Source: a virus. Taken from it: a stretch of DNA of 20,252 nucleotides. Shown here piece by piece: positions 1 to 6,760 of this stretch. The position numbers were made by a program, and so were the translations under genes. The stretch covers positions 1-20,252 of the IMG/VR virus record IMGVR_UViG_3300023174_002962; one strand, written 5' to 3'. Position 1 is the first letter of the stretch. Every line of letters starts with the position of its first letter. The notes below the pieces were generated by a model. The model worked only from the letters and a program-made list of their open reading frames with translations, was not told the DNA's origin and searched no databases.

Positions 1-731
1 GTAGGGGCGATGTATTCGCCGGTGTTGATCCAGTGGTGATGGATATCCAAAACAAGAGCCACATGATCAGCCACGGCAAGAGTAACGTCAAGTCCATTTG
101 TAAGTTCGTCATTTTCTATAGTTATGAGGTTGCGAGCCTCTGGAGATAATCTGCTCAAAGTTCGCAGAAACTTCGCAGGGCCACCCTTGCCCGAGAGATG
201 CACGTTGATTTTGAATCCTGAATCGTGCCAGTCAGCGCCGTAACCCATCCACCGCGCCATATCGGCGTGGTACTCAAATTCAAGGATCGACCGCTCGACA
301 ATTTCATCCGATTCGCTTGCCAGCACACAAAATTGCCCTGGATGAAAAGATAGCCGTACACCCAGACGCCGAGCAGCGTCACCAACTGGAGCAAATATAC
401 GTTCGCAGTGATCTTGAATTTCACGTCGTTGCCACCAATCTATCCAGGAGGGTTCTGTGTAACCCTGCAACATTTCTGATCCCAGGCGCACCATTCTGCG
501 CTCGGGTTCCATTGCACCCACACGCTCAACCATTTTCAAAGCAGCGGCAGCGTTATGATTCATGATATCCCACTGACGCTGATCAGCTTCGGCAGCATGC
601 TCGCGAAGCCAGCGCATGGTAGTTGATCTTCCGTTTATATCACGGTCCACAGCATTGACTTTCATGCCCCCGCATTCCGCAGGGTCATTGAGCCATTTGC
701 AACAAAATCCAAAGCGTGAGTGTGTAGTCAT
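1..731 (-). CDS. uvdE: UV-damage endonuclease (UvdE/UVDE family), 3' end outside window
   Basis: This is a TIM-barrel endonuclease family that nicks DNA next to UV photoproducts and starts an alternative excision repair route. I translated it by hand: 243 codons are open from the ATG at 731 to the window edge. Family motifs are visible: a first strand with FGFCCKW near residue 8, SFHPGQF with H130, INVHLSGKGG with H178, TIENDE with E206, and VLDIHHH with D229 and H231. These match the metal ligands of the Thermus enzyme as I know the family. The first strand lies almost at the start codon, which supports this start. No Shine-Dalgarno sequence precedes the ATG; instead a TATAAT hexamer ends 6 bp before it, suggesting a leaderless mRNA. 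It follows the amidinotransferase gene by 31 bp. In a phage it would repair sunlight-damaged genomes. The C-terminal part is not visible. Confidence 0.88.
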   Translation of the reverse strand, partial: MTTHSRFGFCCKWLNDPAECGGMKVNAVDRDINGRSTTMRWLREHAAEADQRQWDIMNHNAAAALKMVERVGAMEPERRMVRLGSEMLQGYTEPSWIDWWQRREIQDHCERIFAPVGDAARRLGVRLSFHPGQFCVLASESDEIVERSILEFEYHADMARWMGYGADWHDSGFKINVHLSGKGGPAKFLRTLSRLSPEARNLITIENDELTNGLDVTLAVADHVALVLDIHHHWINTGEYIAP

Positions 732-737
732 ACATGT

Positions 738-766
738 ATTATACGACTATATTATTAAAAGGTCAA
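738..766 (-). promoter_or_regulatory. sigma-70 promoter for uvdE (TTGACC-17-TATAAT)
   Basis: On the minus strand TTGACC (761-766) and TATAAT (738-743) are separated by exactly 17 bp. The -35 box contains the TGA stop codon (763-765) of the upstream amidinotransferase gene. The -10 box ends 6 bp before the uvdE ATG, so the expected transcription start is at or beside the A of the ATG. One of six -35 bases differs from consensus. Confidence 0.75.
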
Positions 767-1680
767 CGAGATTGACGATTTAGGTCCAATGTTACACAAT
801 GAAATCCGCCGCCCAATGTTCGGCTGTGGCGCAGTTCCAACGGTATCACTTCAAATCGGTAACTCTTTAGTGTTTTGATCAATTCGGTTTGGTGTCGGTC
901 CACAATCACAGTGTTTGGATCCACTGTGAGCATGTTCATTGCTATCCATTTTGAAGCATAAGGATATTGGTAAAAGTCCTGCGGAACCACTTCGTTTACC
1001 CAAATTTTCTGCCAGCCATCAAACACTCGTGGCACGGTATCAAACCCAACTCTGCTACCGTTTAACATGACTACACCTTCACGCAAGGCCACAATGGTCG
1101 AGTCAATGTGTACGCCAGCATAAAAATTACACAGTTCTATTTCAACATCTGGGAATTGGTCACACAGCCAATTGTAAGCGGCACGGTTGCCTGATGCTGA
1201 TTCCAAGAACAACATTTTGTCGTTGAGTCTTAACACATTAGCGGCGTCCAATGTCATGCCTTCGTGACGAGGCATGAATAGATAGTTTTCAGCTTCGTCC
1301 ACAACATCATGATAACATTGCAATTCCATGTCTCTACAAGGATACATCATGGCAGGATTCACTATGGTTGACCCATACACCAGCAACCTATCACGTGGGC
1401 AATAATTGTACATGCCATCGTGGGCTTGAAAATTAAGTGGATCTGGACGTATGACTTCTACACCCAGGCTTGTTAGTGTGTTTGCCAACGCATCCAAGTC
1501 TTCATTGGCTTCGTCAATTATGCGTTGTGGCACAGGTCCACGTGGAACGGGTGTTTCTTTCCAAGTGGTCTTTTCTGACTCTTGAGAAAACACTGGATCA
1601 TTGACTGGCCAGTTAGCGTTGGTGGCGCTTCCCACAATTATTCTCTTGAGTGGGCTCCACTCGTTAACTGAACTAATCAT
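763..1680 (-). CDS. Amidinotransferase (glycine/inosamine amidinotransferase-like), 305 aa
   Basis: Members of this family transfer the amidino group of arginine to an amine acceptor such as glycine or an aminocyclitol phosphate. The catalytic triad of the arginine:glycine amidinotransferase fold can be read: Asp145 in LDAANVLR, His191 in GVHIDST and the nucleophile Cys295 in GGGFHCVTLD near the C-terminus. A CPRD segment at 94-97 replaces the usual PRD strand. The frame is open further upstream, but I chose the ATG at 1680 because it overlaps the stop of the preceding oxygenase gene as ATGA, and because the protein from there starts like the family (SVNEWSPLKRIIVG). The acceptor substrate cannot be told from sequence. 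The gene sits third in a dehydrogenase-oxygenase-amidinotransferase run, so a joint pathway on a sugar or amine is plausible but unproven. Confidence 0.85.
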   Translation of the reverse strand: MISSVNEWSPLKRIIVGSATNANWPVNDPVFSQESEKTTWKETPVPRGPVPQRIIDEANEDLDALANTLTSLGVEVIRPDPLNFQAHDGMYNYCPRDRLLVYGSTIVNPAMMYPCRDMELQCYHDVVDEAENYLFMPRHEGMTLDAANVLRLNDKMLFLESASGNRAAYNWLCDQFPDVEIELCNFYAGVHIDSTIVALREGVVMLNGSRVGFDTVPRVFDGWQKIWVNEVVPQDFYQYPYASKWIAMNMLTVDPNTVIVDRHQTELIKTLKSYRFEVIPLELRHSRTLGGGFHCVTLDLNRQSR

Positions 1681-2180
1681 ACGTGTCCTGTAATTTGTAG
1701 TGTGTATCTTGGTTGTGATCCGCAGTTGGCGGCCATGTGTGGCGTGTCGTACTGCCACTCTACTGTGTCTCCTGCTCGCCAGTTTACCATTGGTTGATCT
1801 TCGTATTCGCCGTAGTGCCCAGGTTTCCAGTCTTCAAGGAATACTACTGCTCGTCTAATATTTTGTTCCTGGCCTTGCAGTTTAAACAGTTCAATATATT
1901 TGACATAGAGATCTTGATGAGTAGGAAGGATTGTGCCCGAATTCATTCTGTAGTAGCTGGTGCCTACGTCTTTCCAACCCATTTCTTCATAAATTTTTAC
2001 AAATTGTTTATTCCAACTGGGTTGTACTGATCGCATGTCGCACATGTCGCCAGTGAATTTGTTGGCAAATCCTTGGCCTTGCCAGAGTTCTAGATTTTTT
2101 GGATCATTGAATGTTTCATTGATATACAATAGCTGTTTAAACTCATCATCCCAAAATTTTGGAATGTGATATTTAAGCAT
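1677..2180 (-). CDS. 2-oxoglutarate/Fe(II)-dependent oxygenase-like protein, 167 aa
   Basis: The double-stranded beta-helix signature of Fe(II)/2-oxoglutarate hydroxylases is visible: HQD at 88-90 gives the HxD pair, His148 in TPHMAANCG gives the distal iron ligand, and Arg158 in PRYTLQITG fits the 2-oxoglutarate contact. The spacing and the short length resemble aspartyl/asparaginyl beta-hydroxylase-like and other small phage oxygenases. The frame can be extended to a TTG at 2210, but I prefer the ATG at 2180, which overlaps the stop of the upstream dehydrogenase by 8 nt and begins with MLKYHIPKFW, a typical oxygenase start. No good Shine-Dalgarno is seen, so translation is probably coupled to the upstream gene. 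The substrate is unknown; the position between a sugar-nucleotide dehydrogenase and an amidinotransferase suggests small-molecule modification. The family call is fairly secure, the reaction is not. Confidence 0.72.
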   Translation of the reverse strand: MLKYHIPKFWDDEFKQLLYINETFNDPKNLELWQGQGFANKFTGDMCDMRSVQPSWNKQFVKIYEEMGWKDVGTSYYRMNSGTILPTHQDLYVKYIELFKLQGQEQNIRRAVVFLEDWKPGHYGEYEDQPMVNWRAGDTVEWQYDTPHMAANCGSQPRYTLQITGHV

Positions 2181-3414
2181 GTCTAGTGTTACCGTAATGC
2201 ACCACTTCAACGTCGTCAGTGGATTCTAACTTGCGCCATGGATCAACAATTATACTACCAGGCAAAATGTCACAGTAGGGTTTGGTGTCAGCTTGATCGC
2301 CTGTGTACTCATATGTGATTTTGCGATTGTGTGCCCACAAAAAGATTGCAGATTCATCAATAGTCTCAACAACTTTATCTTGATTGTCAGCCAAGGGATC
2401 AACATAAACAACTGATCGGCCTTCCATTTCAACATAATGCCCAACCAAGGTTGAGTATGAACCAATGCAGTATTCTACGTCGGGCTTGTAGGCCTTGCCG
2501 TGAATCACAATGGGCATGTTGTCATTCATTACACTCAAGTCAACTAGGAACAGTGCAAGGTTCTTGGCTTGAATTTCCCTAGCATGCATCACTGTATCAA
2601 ACAAGTCATACCCAATGTTGTATTCCTTGGCCAACCAACGCAGAGCAATGTTATCACGTGGATGACAAGCACCTGCATCACCCATACCTGCTGTCATGTA
2701 CTTGGGTCCCATGATACGCATGGTTGAACGTGCAAGAGCGTTTGTAACAACGTCAACATTGATGTTGCCAATTCGCATGGCAAAGTCTTGTACCATGTTC
2801 ACCAGTCCAACTTTGGCTGAAATAAATGTGTTGTAGAAGATCTTGATGGCTTCGCATTCGTCCCAGGTGCCAATTTCATAACGTGGATCATTTTGCATCA
2901 CTGTGTCATACAGGTCACGAAGTTCTCCAGCTAGAGCGTTGGGGTTACCATCTTCAGTACCAATCATGATCATTTCAGGATTGACCATGTCCCATTTAAC
3001 TGAGCCCATGGCAATAAGGTAAGGGTTGTACAAGAACTGGTGCTTGGCATCCAACAACGGAACAAAGTGCTTGCGAGTGGTGCCTGGCAATACTGTACTG
3101 ATCAATACAACCTTCTTTGAGCTGGTTGCGTATTTGTTAACGTTCTTGATGGCGTCAATCACAGCCGCATGCCCAAAGTCTCGGGGTTCCATGTGCGAGC
3201 TTGGCACTGATCCATCATACCCTTCGGCATGCGGTGTTGGCACAGCAATAAAAATCCATTCGCTTTCGTTGACCAGTTCGTCAATATCGCAGACTTTTAC
3301 ACTGTCACTAGTACGTGGGTAAATATCGTAGCCTCTGACTTCATGTTTCTCTGCCATGACTTCAGCGCAGTCCAGTCCCAACTTACCAATTCCAATAAAA
3401 CCAATTTTTTTCAT
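2173..3414 (-). CDS. UDP-glucose/GDP-mannose dehydrogenase family protein, 413 aa
   Basis: This family makes uronic acids by NAD-dependent four-electron oxidation of a UDP- or GDP-sugar. The N-terminal Rossmann motif GIGKLG (8-13), the strand IAVPTP (56-61), STVLPGTT (106-113), the Lys/Asn pair in AIKIFYNT (K191, N195) and the catalytic Cys250 in GACHPRD are all present; the usual GGxCxPKD appears here as AGACHPRD. A C-terminal substrate domain with HGKAYKPD follows. Length fits the family. The frame is open upstream to 3474, but the ATG at 3414 has AAAGGA seven bases before it and starts with the canonical MKKIGFIGIG. A TTGCAA-18-TATAAT promoter lies just upstream. It heads a three-gene run with 8- and 4-nt overlaps. 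Which sugar it oxidises cannot be told; the product could feed capsule-like, glycan or nucleotide-sugar chemistry. Confidence 0.88.
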   Translation of the reverse strand: MKKIGFIGIGKLGLDCAEVMAEKHEVRGYDIYPRTSDSVKVCDIDELVNESEWIFIAVPTPHAEGYDGSVPSSHMEPRDFGHAAVIDAIKNVNKYATSSKKVVLISTVLPGTTRKHFVPLLDAKHQFLYNPYLIAMGSVKWDMVNPEMIMIGTEDGNPNALAGELRDLYDTVMQNDPRYEIGTWDECEAIKIFYNTFISAKVGLVNMVQDFAMRIGNINVDVVTNALARSTMRIMGPKYMTAGMGDAGACHPRDNIALRWLAKEYNIGYDLFDTVMHAREIQAKNLALFLVDLSVMNDNMPIVIHGKAYKPDVEYCIGSYSTLVGHYVEMEGRSVVYVDPLADNQDKVVETIDESAIFLWAHNRKITYEYTGDQADTKPYCDILPGSIIVDPWRKLESTDDVEVVHYGNTRHA

Positions 3415-4753
3415 GAGTGTTCCTTTAGATAGATTATACAATTTTTTGCAGAGTCTTTGCAACCGAGATATCATAATTTATCGCTGGACGCCACATGGCT
3501 CAAGAAATTTAGGCGATCTAAGCCCGTTAACTCACGCTGAAGTTTTTAGCAAACCAAACATTCTGGTGACTACTCCTCCAATGATTTGTCATGATCAAGA
3601 GCCTTTAAATTTTGATTACTGGACTCAAAATGATTTTGTAACCTATTCTATGGACAAATTTCTTGAGTCAGAATCAGTTGCTAGGCAGTTTGCCCATTGG
3701 CATTTGCGGTCTGCATTACAATTCAGGCACAAAGCACATGTGTTTAAAAATACGTTGTTGTGTCATTCAGAACTCAACAGCAAAGAACTAGACAAATACA
3801 CACAAAATAACTTCACTGGAGTTTACTACTGGGCCCATGCATTGATTGCTAGAGATTGGTTTAGATTTGCTCAACTGGATCAAGATCTAAAACAAAAAAA
3901 TGTTCAATCTGATTTTTTAATTTATAACAGAGCCTGGAGTGGTACTAGAGAGTATCGTTTGAAGTTTGCAGAACTTTTGGTAAAAAGCAATTTACATCAT
4001 CACTGTCAGATGGGATTTAATGACGCTGATGGCATTCACTACAGCGACCACAAGTTTAACAATCCTGCCATGCAAGTTTGTGGCACGGATCTTGACAAAT
4101 ACTTCAACAAAAATAATTCCTTGCCAACCGCCAGTGCAGACTATTGCACTCGGGACTATCAACAAACAGCAATTGAAGTTGTGTTAGAAACACTGTTTGA
4201 TGACAGTCGGTTACATCTCACTGAAAAGTCCCTGCGCCCAATTGCTTGTGGACAACCTTTTATATTGGCAGCAACTGCTGGTAGTCTTGCATATCTTCGA
4301 AGCTACGGGTTTAAGACATTTAGCTCAGTGTTTGACGAATCGTATGATACCATCAGTGATCCAGTAGAACGCCTTGGTGCCATAATCAATCTCATGAACA
4401 ATATCAAGAACAGCCCAAACCGTTTGGAAATGTATCAACAGTTACAAGCTATTGCTGACTTCAACCAACAACGATTTTTTAGTGCTGAGTTCCATCAACA
4501 AGTTGTAGAGGAATTTAAACAAAACTTTGCTAACGGATTTGACAAAGTTTTAAAAAGTTGCACACCAAAATACATGGAACAATATCTTGATGCCATAAGA
4601 TCCTGCCAGGACTATGATCTTGTTGCTCCTAAAGAGCATGTTGCAAATCTCAATGCTTTAGAAAAATACGTTTATGATTTTATAGATCAGACAACGAGCG
4701 AGCTAGACAACCATTCCAATCTTCCGGCGGCGGAGTCTGTTCGTAGTCAGTGA
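3413..4753 (+). CDS. Uncharacterised phage protein with glycosyltransferase-like C-terminal motif, 446 aa
   Basis: I do not recognise a named family with certainty. A soluble protein without signal peptide or membrane segment. Its N-terminal part carries IIYRWTPHGSRN (20-31) and CHDQEPLNF (59-67). The best landmark is LHLTEKSLRPIACGQPFI (268-284 region, E271 and K272) followed by LRSYGFKTF and DESYD; a Thr-Glu-Lys stretch before a Gly-x-Pro-Phe-Ile strand occurs in nucleotide-sugar glycosyltransferases, so such a role is an inference. Codon by codon it is continuous and AT-rich. The ATG at 3413 has no Shine-Dalgarno and lies in a CATG shared with the divergent dehydrogenase start; the conserved-looking IIYRW stretch at residue 20 argues against a much later start. 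Its last 74 bp overlap the 3' end of a minus-strand gene. It is one of only two plus-strand genes. Confidence 0.65.
   Translation: MSVPLDRLYNFLQSLCNRDIIIYRWTPHGSRNLGDLSPLTHAEVFSKPNILVTTPPMICHDQEPLNFDYWTQNDFVTYSMDKFLESESVARQFAHWHLRSALQFRHKAHVFKNTLLCHSELNSKELDKYTQNNFTGVYYWAHALIARDWFRFAQLDQDLKQKNVQSDFLIYNRAWSGTREYRLKFAELLVKSNLHHHCQMGFNDADGIHYSDHKFNNPAMQVCGTDLDKYFNKNNSLPTASADYCTRDYQQTAIEVVLETLFDDSRLHLTEKSLRPIACGQPFILAATAGSLAYLRSYGFKTFSSVFDESYDTISDPVERLGAIINLMNNIKNSPNRLEMYQQLQAIADFNQQRFFSAEFHQQVVEEFKQNFANGFDKVLKSCTPKYMEQYLDAIRSCQDYDLVAPKEHVANLNALEKYVYDFIDQTTSELDNHSNLPAAESVRSQ
3433..3462 (-). promoter_or_regulatory. sigma-70-like promoter for the dehydrogenase operon (TTGCAA-18-TATAAT)
   Basis: On the minus strand TTGCAA (3457-3462) is followed after 18 bp by a perfect TATAAT (3433-3438). 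The expected start near 3426 leaves a short leader that includes the AAAGGA ribosome site of the dehydrogenase gene. The promoter lies inside the first codons of the divergent plus-strand gene if that gene starts at 3413. Confidence 0.58.
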
Positions 4754-5039
4754 CTCTGGCCTGCAGATTGTCGTAGAAACTGTCTAACTCTCCATTCCAG
4801 CGCCCGCGCAGGCCTTTGATTGCACTGTTACAATATTCCCAATTGCGGCCGCGATAGGCCTGCATCAAGTCACTGTGTACTTTTTTGTAGGCGTCCAGTG
4901 TTGGAAAATCCCCCAAAGGAATGTTTTCTACTACACACCAAGCAGTTTCTTGCTTGTTGCCATCTTCAAATGTGTCTAGTTCTAGTATGGTAAACTTTTC
5001 GGGAATTAGATGAAGTGAGTCTCCAAATATAATGTGCAT
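4680..5039 (-). CDS. Uncharacterised protein, 119 aa
   Basis: I do not recognise this protein. It is soluble and acidic-to-neutral, with a beta-rich first half (MHIIFGDSLHLIPEK, then LELDTF) and a helical second half containing NWEYCNSAIKGLRGRW and a C-terminal PPPEDWNG segment. The start at 5039 is supported by AAGGA seven bases before the ATG. Its 3' end overlaps the 3' end of the convergent plus-strand gene by 74 bp, which is unusual for the phage and leaves no room for a terminator. Its start is 24 bp from the start of the divergent phosphoesterase gene. The good ribosome site and the non-random protein make it a likely real gene; function cannot be assigned. Confidence 0.68.
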   Translation of the reverse strand: MHIIFGDSLHLIPEKFTILELDTFEDGNKQETAWCVVENIPLGDFPTLDAYKKVHSDLMQAYRGRNWEYCNSAIKGLRGRWNGELDSFYDNLQARVTDYEQTPPPEDWNGCLARSLSDL

Positions 5040-5063
5040 GTTAAATCCTTTTAAATATGTATC

Positions 5064-5852
5064 ATGAAAGTTGCTTTTGACCTAATTTCTGATCTCCACA
5101 TTGACACCTGGAACGAACCCTTTGACTGGACTGATCGAGCCACCAGTCCATACGCTATTGTTGCCGGCGACATTGCCGAAGATAGAAAATTATTATCTGA
5201 TGCGTTGACCAATCTAAGTCGCTGTTATCAAGCTGTGTTTTTTATAGACGGCAATGACGAACATGCTAGATATTATCACAGTCTTAGCGACAGCTACAAA
5301 GACCTAACCAAACGCATTGCTAAAATATCTAATGTGGTTTATCTCCAGGACAATGTGGTAGTAGTTGACGGTGTTGGCATTTTGGGCACCAATGGATGGT
5401 GGGGATTTGATTTTGAACTCAGTATTGATCCTACTCAAAGTTCTTTGTGGTGGCAAGAAAAAGAAAATCTCACCAGTGACATTGCAAAAAAGATATCCAG
5501 GATGGCCACCAATGATGCGGCGTACATGATAAACTCTGTGAAACGCCTGCAATCACACAAGGATGTCAAACACATACTCATGGTCACACATACTGTGCCT
5601 TGTCAACAGTTGATTGAGCATGACATAGACCTCGAAGGCAGCATGCGGTTCAACATGATGGGCAACAGAGACATGATGCAGGCTTTGGCCGCAGACGACG
5701 GGAAAAAGATTCATACCTGGTGTTTTGGACACTATCATGGATCAGTAGACCAAATACGCCACGACGTGAGATTTGTGAACAACTGTCGTGGGCGCAGTGG
5801 TTCACCATGGTCACATCATGTGTACCATCCTCGTAGAATTGAAATTCAGTGA
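5064..5852 (+). CDS. Calcineurin-like metallophosphoesterase, 262 aa
   Basis: All five metal-binding blocks of the calcineurin-like phosphoesterase superfamily are in order: DLH with D10 and H12, GD at 35-36, GNDEH at 63-67, THT with H176, and GHYH at 222-225. The rest of the protein fits a two-metal single-domain enzyme. Substrate could be a phosphomonoester, a cyclic nucleotide or a nucleic acid end; sequence alone does not decide this. It is one of two plus-strand genes. There is no clear ribosome site before the ATG at 5064, but a TATAAT on the plus strand at 5028-5033, with only a weak -35, could start a short transcript. The stop codon overlaps the end of the convergent clpS gene by 7 bp. 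Confidence 0.88.
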   Translation: MKVAFDLISDLHIDTWNEPFDWTDRATSPYAIVAGDIAEDRKLLSDALTNLSRCYQAVFFIDGNDEHARYYHSLSDSYKDLTKRIAKISNVVYLQDNVVVVDGVGILGTNGWWGFDFELSIDPTQSSLWWQEKENLTSDIAKKISRMATNDAAYMINSVKRLQSHKDVKHILMVTHTVPCQQLIEHDIDLEGSMRFNMMGNRDMMQALAADDGKKIHTWCFGHYHGSVDQIRHDVRFVNNCRGRSGSPWSHHVYHPRRIEIQ

Positions 5853-6157
5853 ACTTCTTCTGGTTCTAATTTGATTTGTAATGGGTAGCTTTGTGAGCGA
5901 GCTTGCAAGGTAACTTCGATGCCTTTTTGTTCGGCAATCTCATAAGGTAGCACAGCAACCACAGCACTTCCAGCTTCGTGAATGTCAACTGTGATCTGTT
6001 CAGCAGATTCTGCGGTATAATCAAAATACTCAACCAAACTACTGACCACAAATTCCATAGTGGTTTGATTGTCATTGATGTAGATCACGCGAAACAACGA
6101 CGGTGGTCGCACTGCTTCTTGTGTGCGGGTTCGTGATTTCGTTTCAGTTTGAGCCAT
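5846..6157 (-). CDS. clpS: ClpS-like adaptor protein for Clp protease, 103 aa
   Basis: ClpS delivers proteins with destabilising N-terminal residues (N-degrons) to ClpAP-type proteases. The core from residue 18 on follows bacterial ClpS: PPSLFRVIYINDN, TTMEFVVSSL, and DIHEAG, with the substrate-pocket residues N28, D29, T32, M34 and H60 matching N34, D35, T38, M40 and H66 of the E. coli protein. One pocket-edge residue differs: E. coli D36 is N30 here. The N-terminal tail (1-17) is polar and extended, as in bacterial ClpS, where it acts in substrate handover. The ATG at 6157 has AAGGA upstream. It is the last gene of a series containing hsp20, bS21 and clpX. No clpA or clpP is in the window, so it presumably works with host ClpA/ClpP, or has shifted to another partner. 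Confidence 0.88.
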   Translation of the reverse strand: MAQTETKSRTRTQEAVRPPSLFRVIYINDNQTTMEFVVSSLVEYFDYTAESAEQITVDIHEAGSAVVAVLPYEIAEQKGIEVTLQARSQSYPLQIKLEPEEVH

Positions 6158-6173
6158 TTTTTATCCTTGTTAG

Positions 6174-6198
6174 CAGTGGCAGCACCGTGCTGCCACTG
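6174..6198 (-). promoter_or_regulatory. Perfect hairpin in the clpS leader
   Basis: A 25-nt inverted repeat reads the same on both arms (CAGTGGCAGCA paired with TGCTGCCACTG, 11 bp, loop of three). It sits between the hsp20 stop and the clpS ribosome site. No run of T follows on either strand, so it is a poor intrinsic terminator. With the predicted start near 6202 it would lie at the very 5' end of a clpS mRNA, where such hairpins protect RNA; it could also be an RNase processing site. Confidence 0.7.
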
Positions 6199-6208
6199 TA
6201 TTTACACA

Positions 6209-6237
6209 ATTATATTAGTTTGTGTAGGTGATCGCAA
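6209..6237 (-). promoter_or_regulatory. Possible sigma-70 promoter for clpS (TTGCGA-17-TATAAT)
   Basis: TTGCGA (6232-6237) and TATAAT (6209-6214) are spaced by 17 bp on the minus strand, at the 3' end of hsp20. The -35 box matches consensus at four of six positions. It would start transcription just before the clpS leader hairpin. Confidence 0.45.
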
Positions 6238-6673
6238 TAGTCTTTGGCTTGGCATCTTCGGGCACTTCACGTTTCAAGTGAACGCTTAGAATACCAAGTT
6301 CAAGATGTGCATTACTGATCTCTACGTGATCAGCCAACTGAAATTCCCTGCGGAAACTTCTTTCGCTGATACCTTTGTGCAAATATTTTGCTGTAACATC
6401 CTCATTCTCCACAGTCTCACGACTGTGTTTACCTTCAATAATCAAGAACTTTTTGTCCTTGGTTACTGTGAGGTTATCATGTCCAAAGCCAGCCACAGCC
6501 ATGCTGATCATGTACTCATCTTCATTGATTTGTACAATGTCATAAGGTGGATAGTTGGTAGAGGATTGCTGAGCACTCACACGCATGAGTTCATCAAACA
6601 TGTTATCAAAACCGATACCAAATTTGGTGAGTGTGGGAATGTCGAAACTACGAAGGGTGAGAGTTTTTGTCAT
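6215..6673 (-). CDS. hsp20: Small heat-shock protein, Hsp20/alpha-crystallin family, 152 aa
   Basis: Small heat-shock proteins hold unfolded proteins in oligomers until other chaperones act. The alpha-crystallin domain spans about residues 42-150: YDIVQINEDEYMISMAVAGF, KYLHKGISERSFRREFQL and the conserved A-x-L-x-x-G-I-L strand (AHLELGILSVHL) followed by a C-terminal Ile-x-Ile (IAI), which docks dimers. Length is normal for a bacterial-type Hsp20. The ATG at 6673 has AAGGAG seven bases upstream. T4-like phages of aquatic bacteria often carry hsp20. The leader holds two hairpins, one covering the ribosome site, with a pattern like ROSE RNA thermometers. It lies between the 75-aa gene and clpS, in a group of protein-handling genes. 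Confidence 0.93.
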   Translation of the reverse strand: MTKTLTLRSFDIPTLTKFGIGFDNMFDELMRVSAQQSSTNYPPYDIVQINEDEYMISMAVAGFGHDNLTVTKDKKFLIIEGKHSRETVENEDVTAKYLHKGISERSFRREFQLADHVEISNAHLELGILSVHLKREVPEDAKPKTIAITYTN

Positions 6674-6734
6674 TTGTTTTCTCCTTTATATAAGCAAGAT
6701 GACTTGTAATGTAGCCCCACTATGGGCACTACAA
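6674..6734 (-). promoter_or_regulatory. hsp20 leader with possible ROSE-like RNA thermometer
   Basis: Two hairpins fill the 61 nt before the hsp20 ATG. The upstream one (6704-6734) closes with TTGTA/TACAA and has an inner GCCC/GGGC stem. The downstream one (6681-6698 on the minus strand reads CTTGCTTATATAAAGGAG) puts TTGCT opposite the ribosome site AAGGAG. TTGCT opposite the Shine-Dalgarno, with an opposed G-G, is the hallmark of ROSE thermometers, which precede many bacterial small heat-shock genes. A TATAAT at 6743-6748 could start the RNA near 6736, but no good -35 precedes it. The thermometer is an inference from short motifs. Confidence 0.45.
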
Positions 6735-6760
6735 CATTATTTATTATACACGAAGAAAAA

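Noticed and set aside
155-424. An 89-aa minus-strand ORF with a hydrophobic start.
   Set aside because: It lies in another frame within the uvdE gene, whose own frame carries all family motifs.
1681-1758. An N-terminal extension of the amidinotransferase to 1758.
   Set aside because: The first 26 residues come from overlap with the upstream gene; the ATGA start at 1680 matches the coupling seen throughout.
3415-3474. An N-terminal extension of the dehydrogenase to 3474.
   Set aside because: It would carry the promoter and ribosome site inside the coding region and precede the canonical MKKIGFIGIG start.
6174-6198. The strong hairpin after hsp20 as a rho-independent terminator.
   Set aside because: Neither strand shows a run of T after the stem, so I treat it as a leader hairpin.
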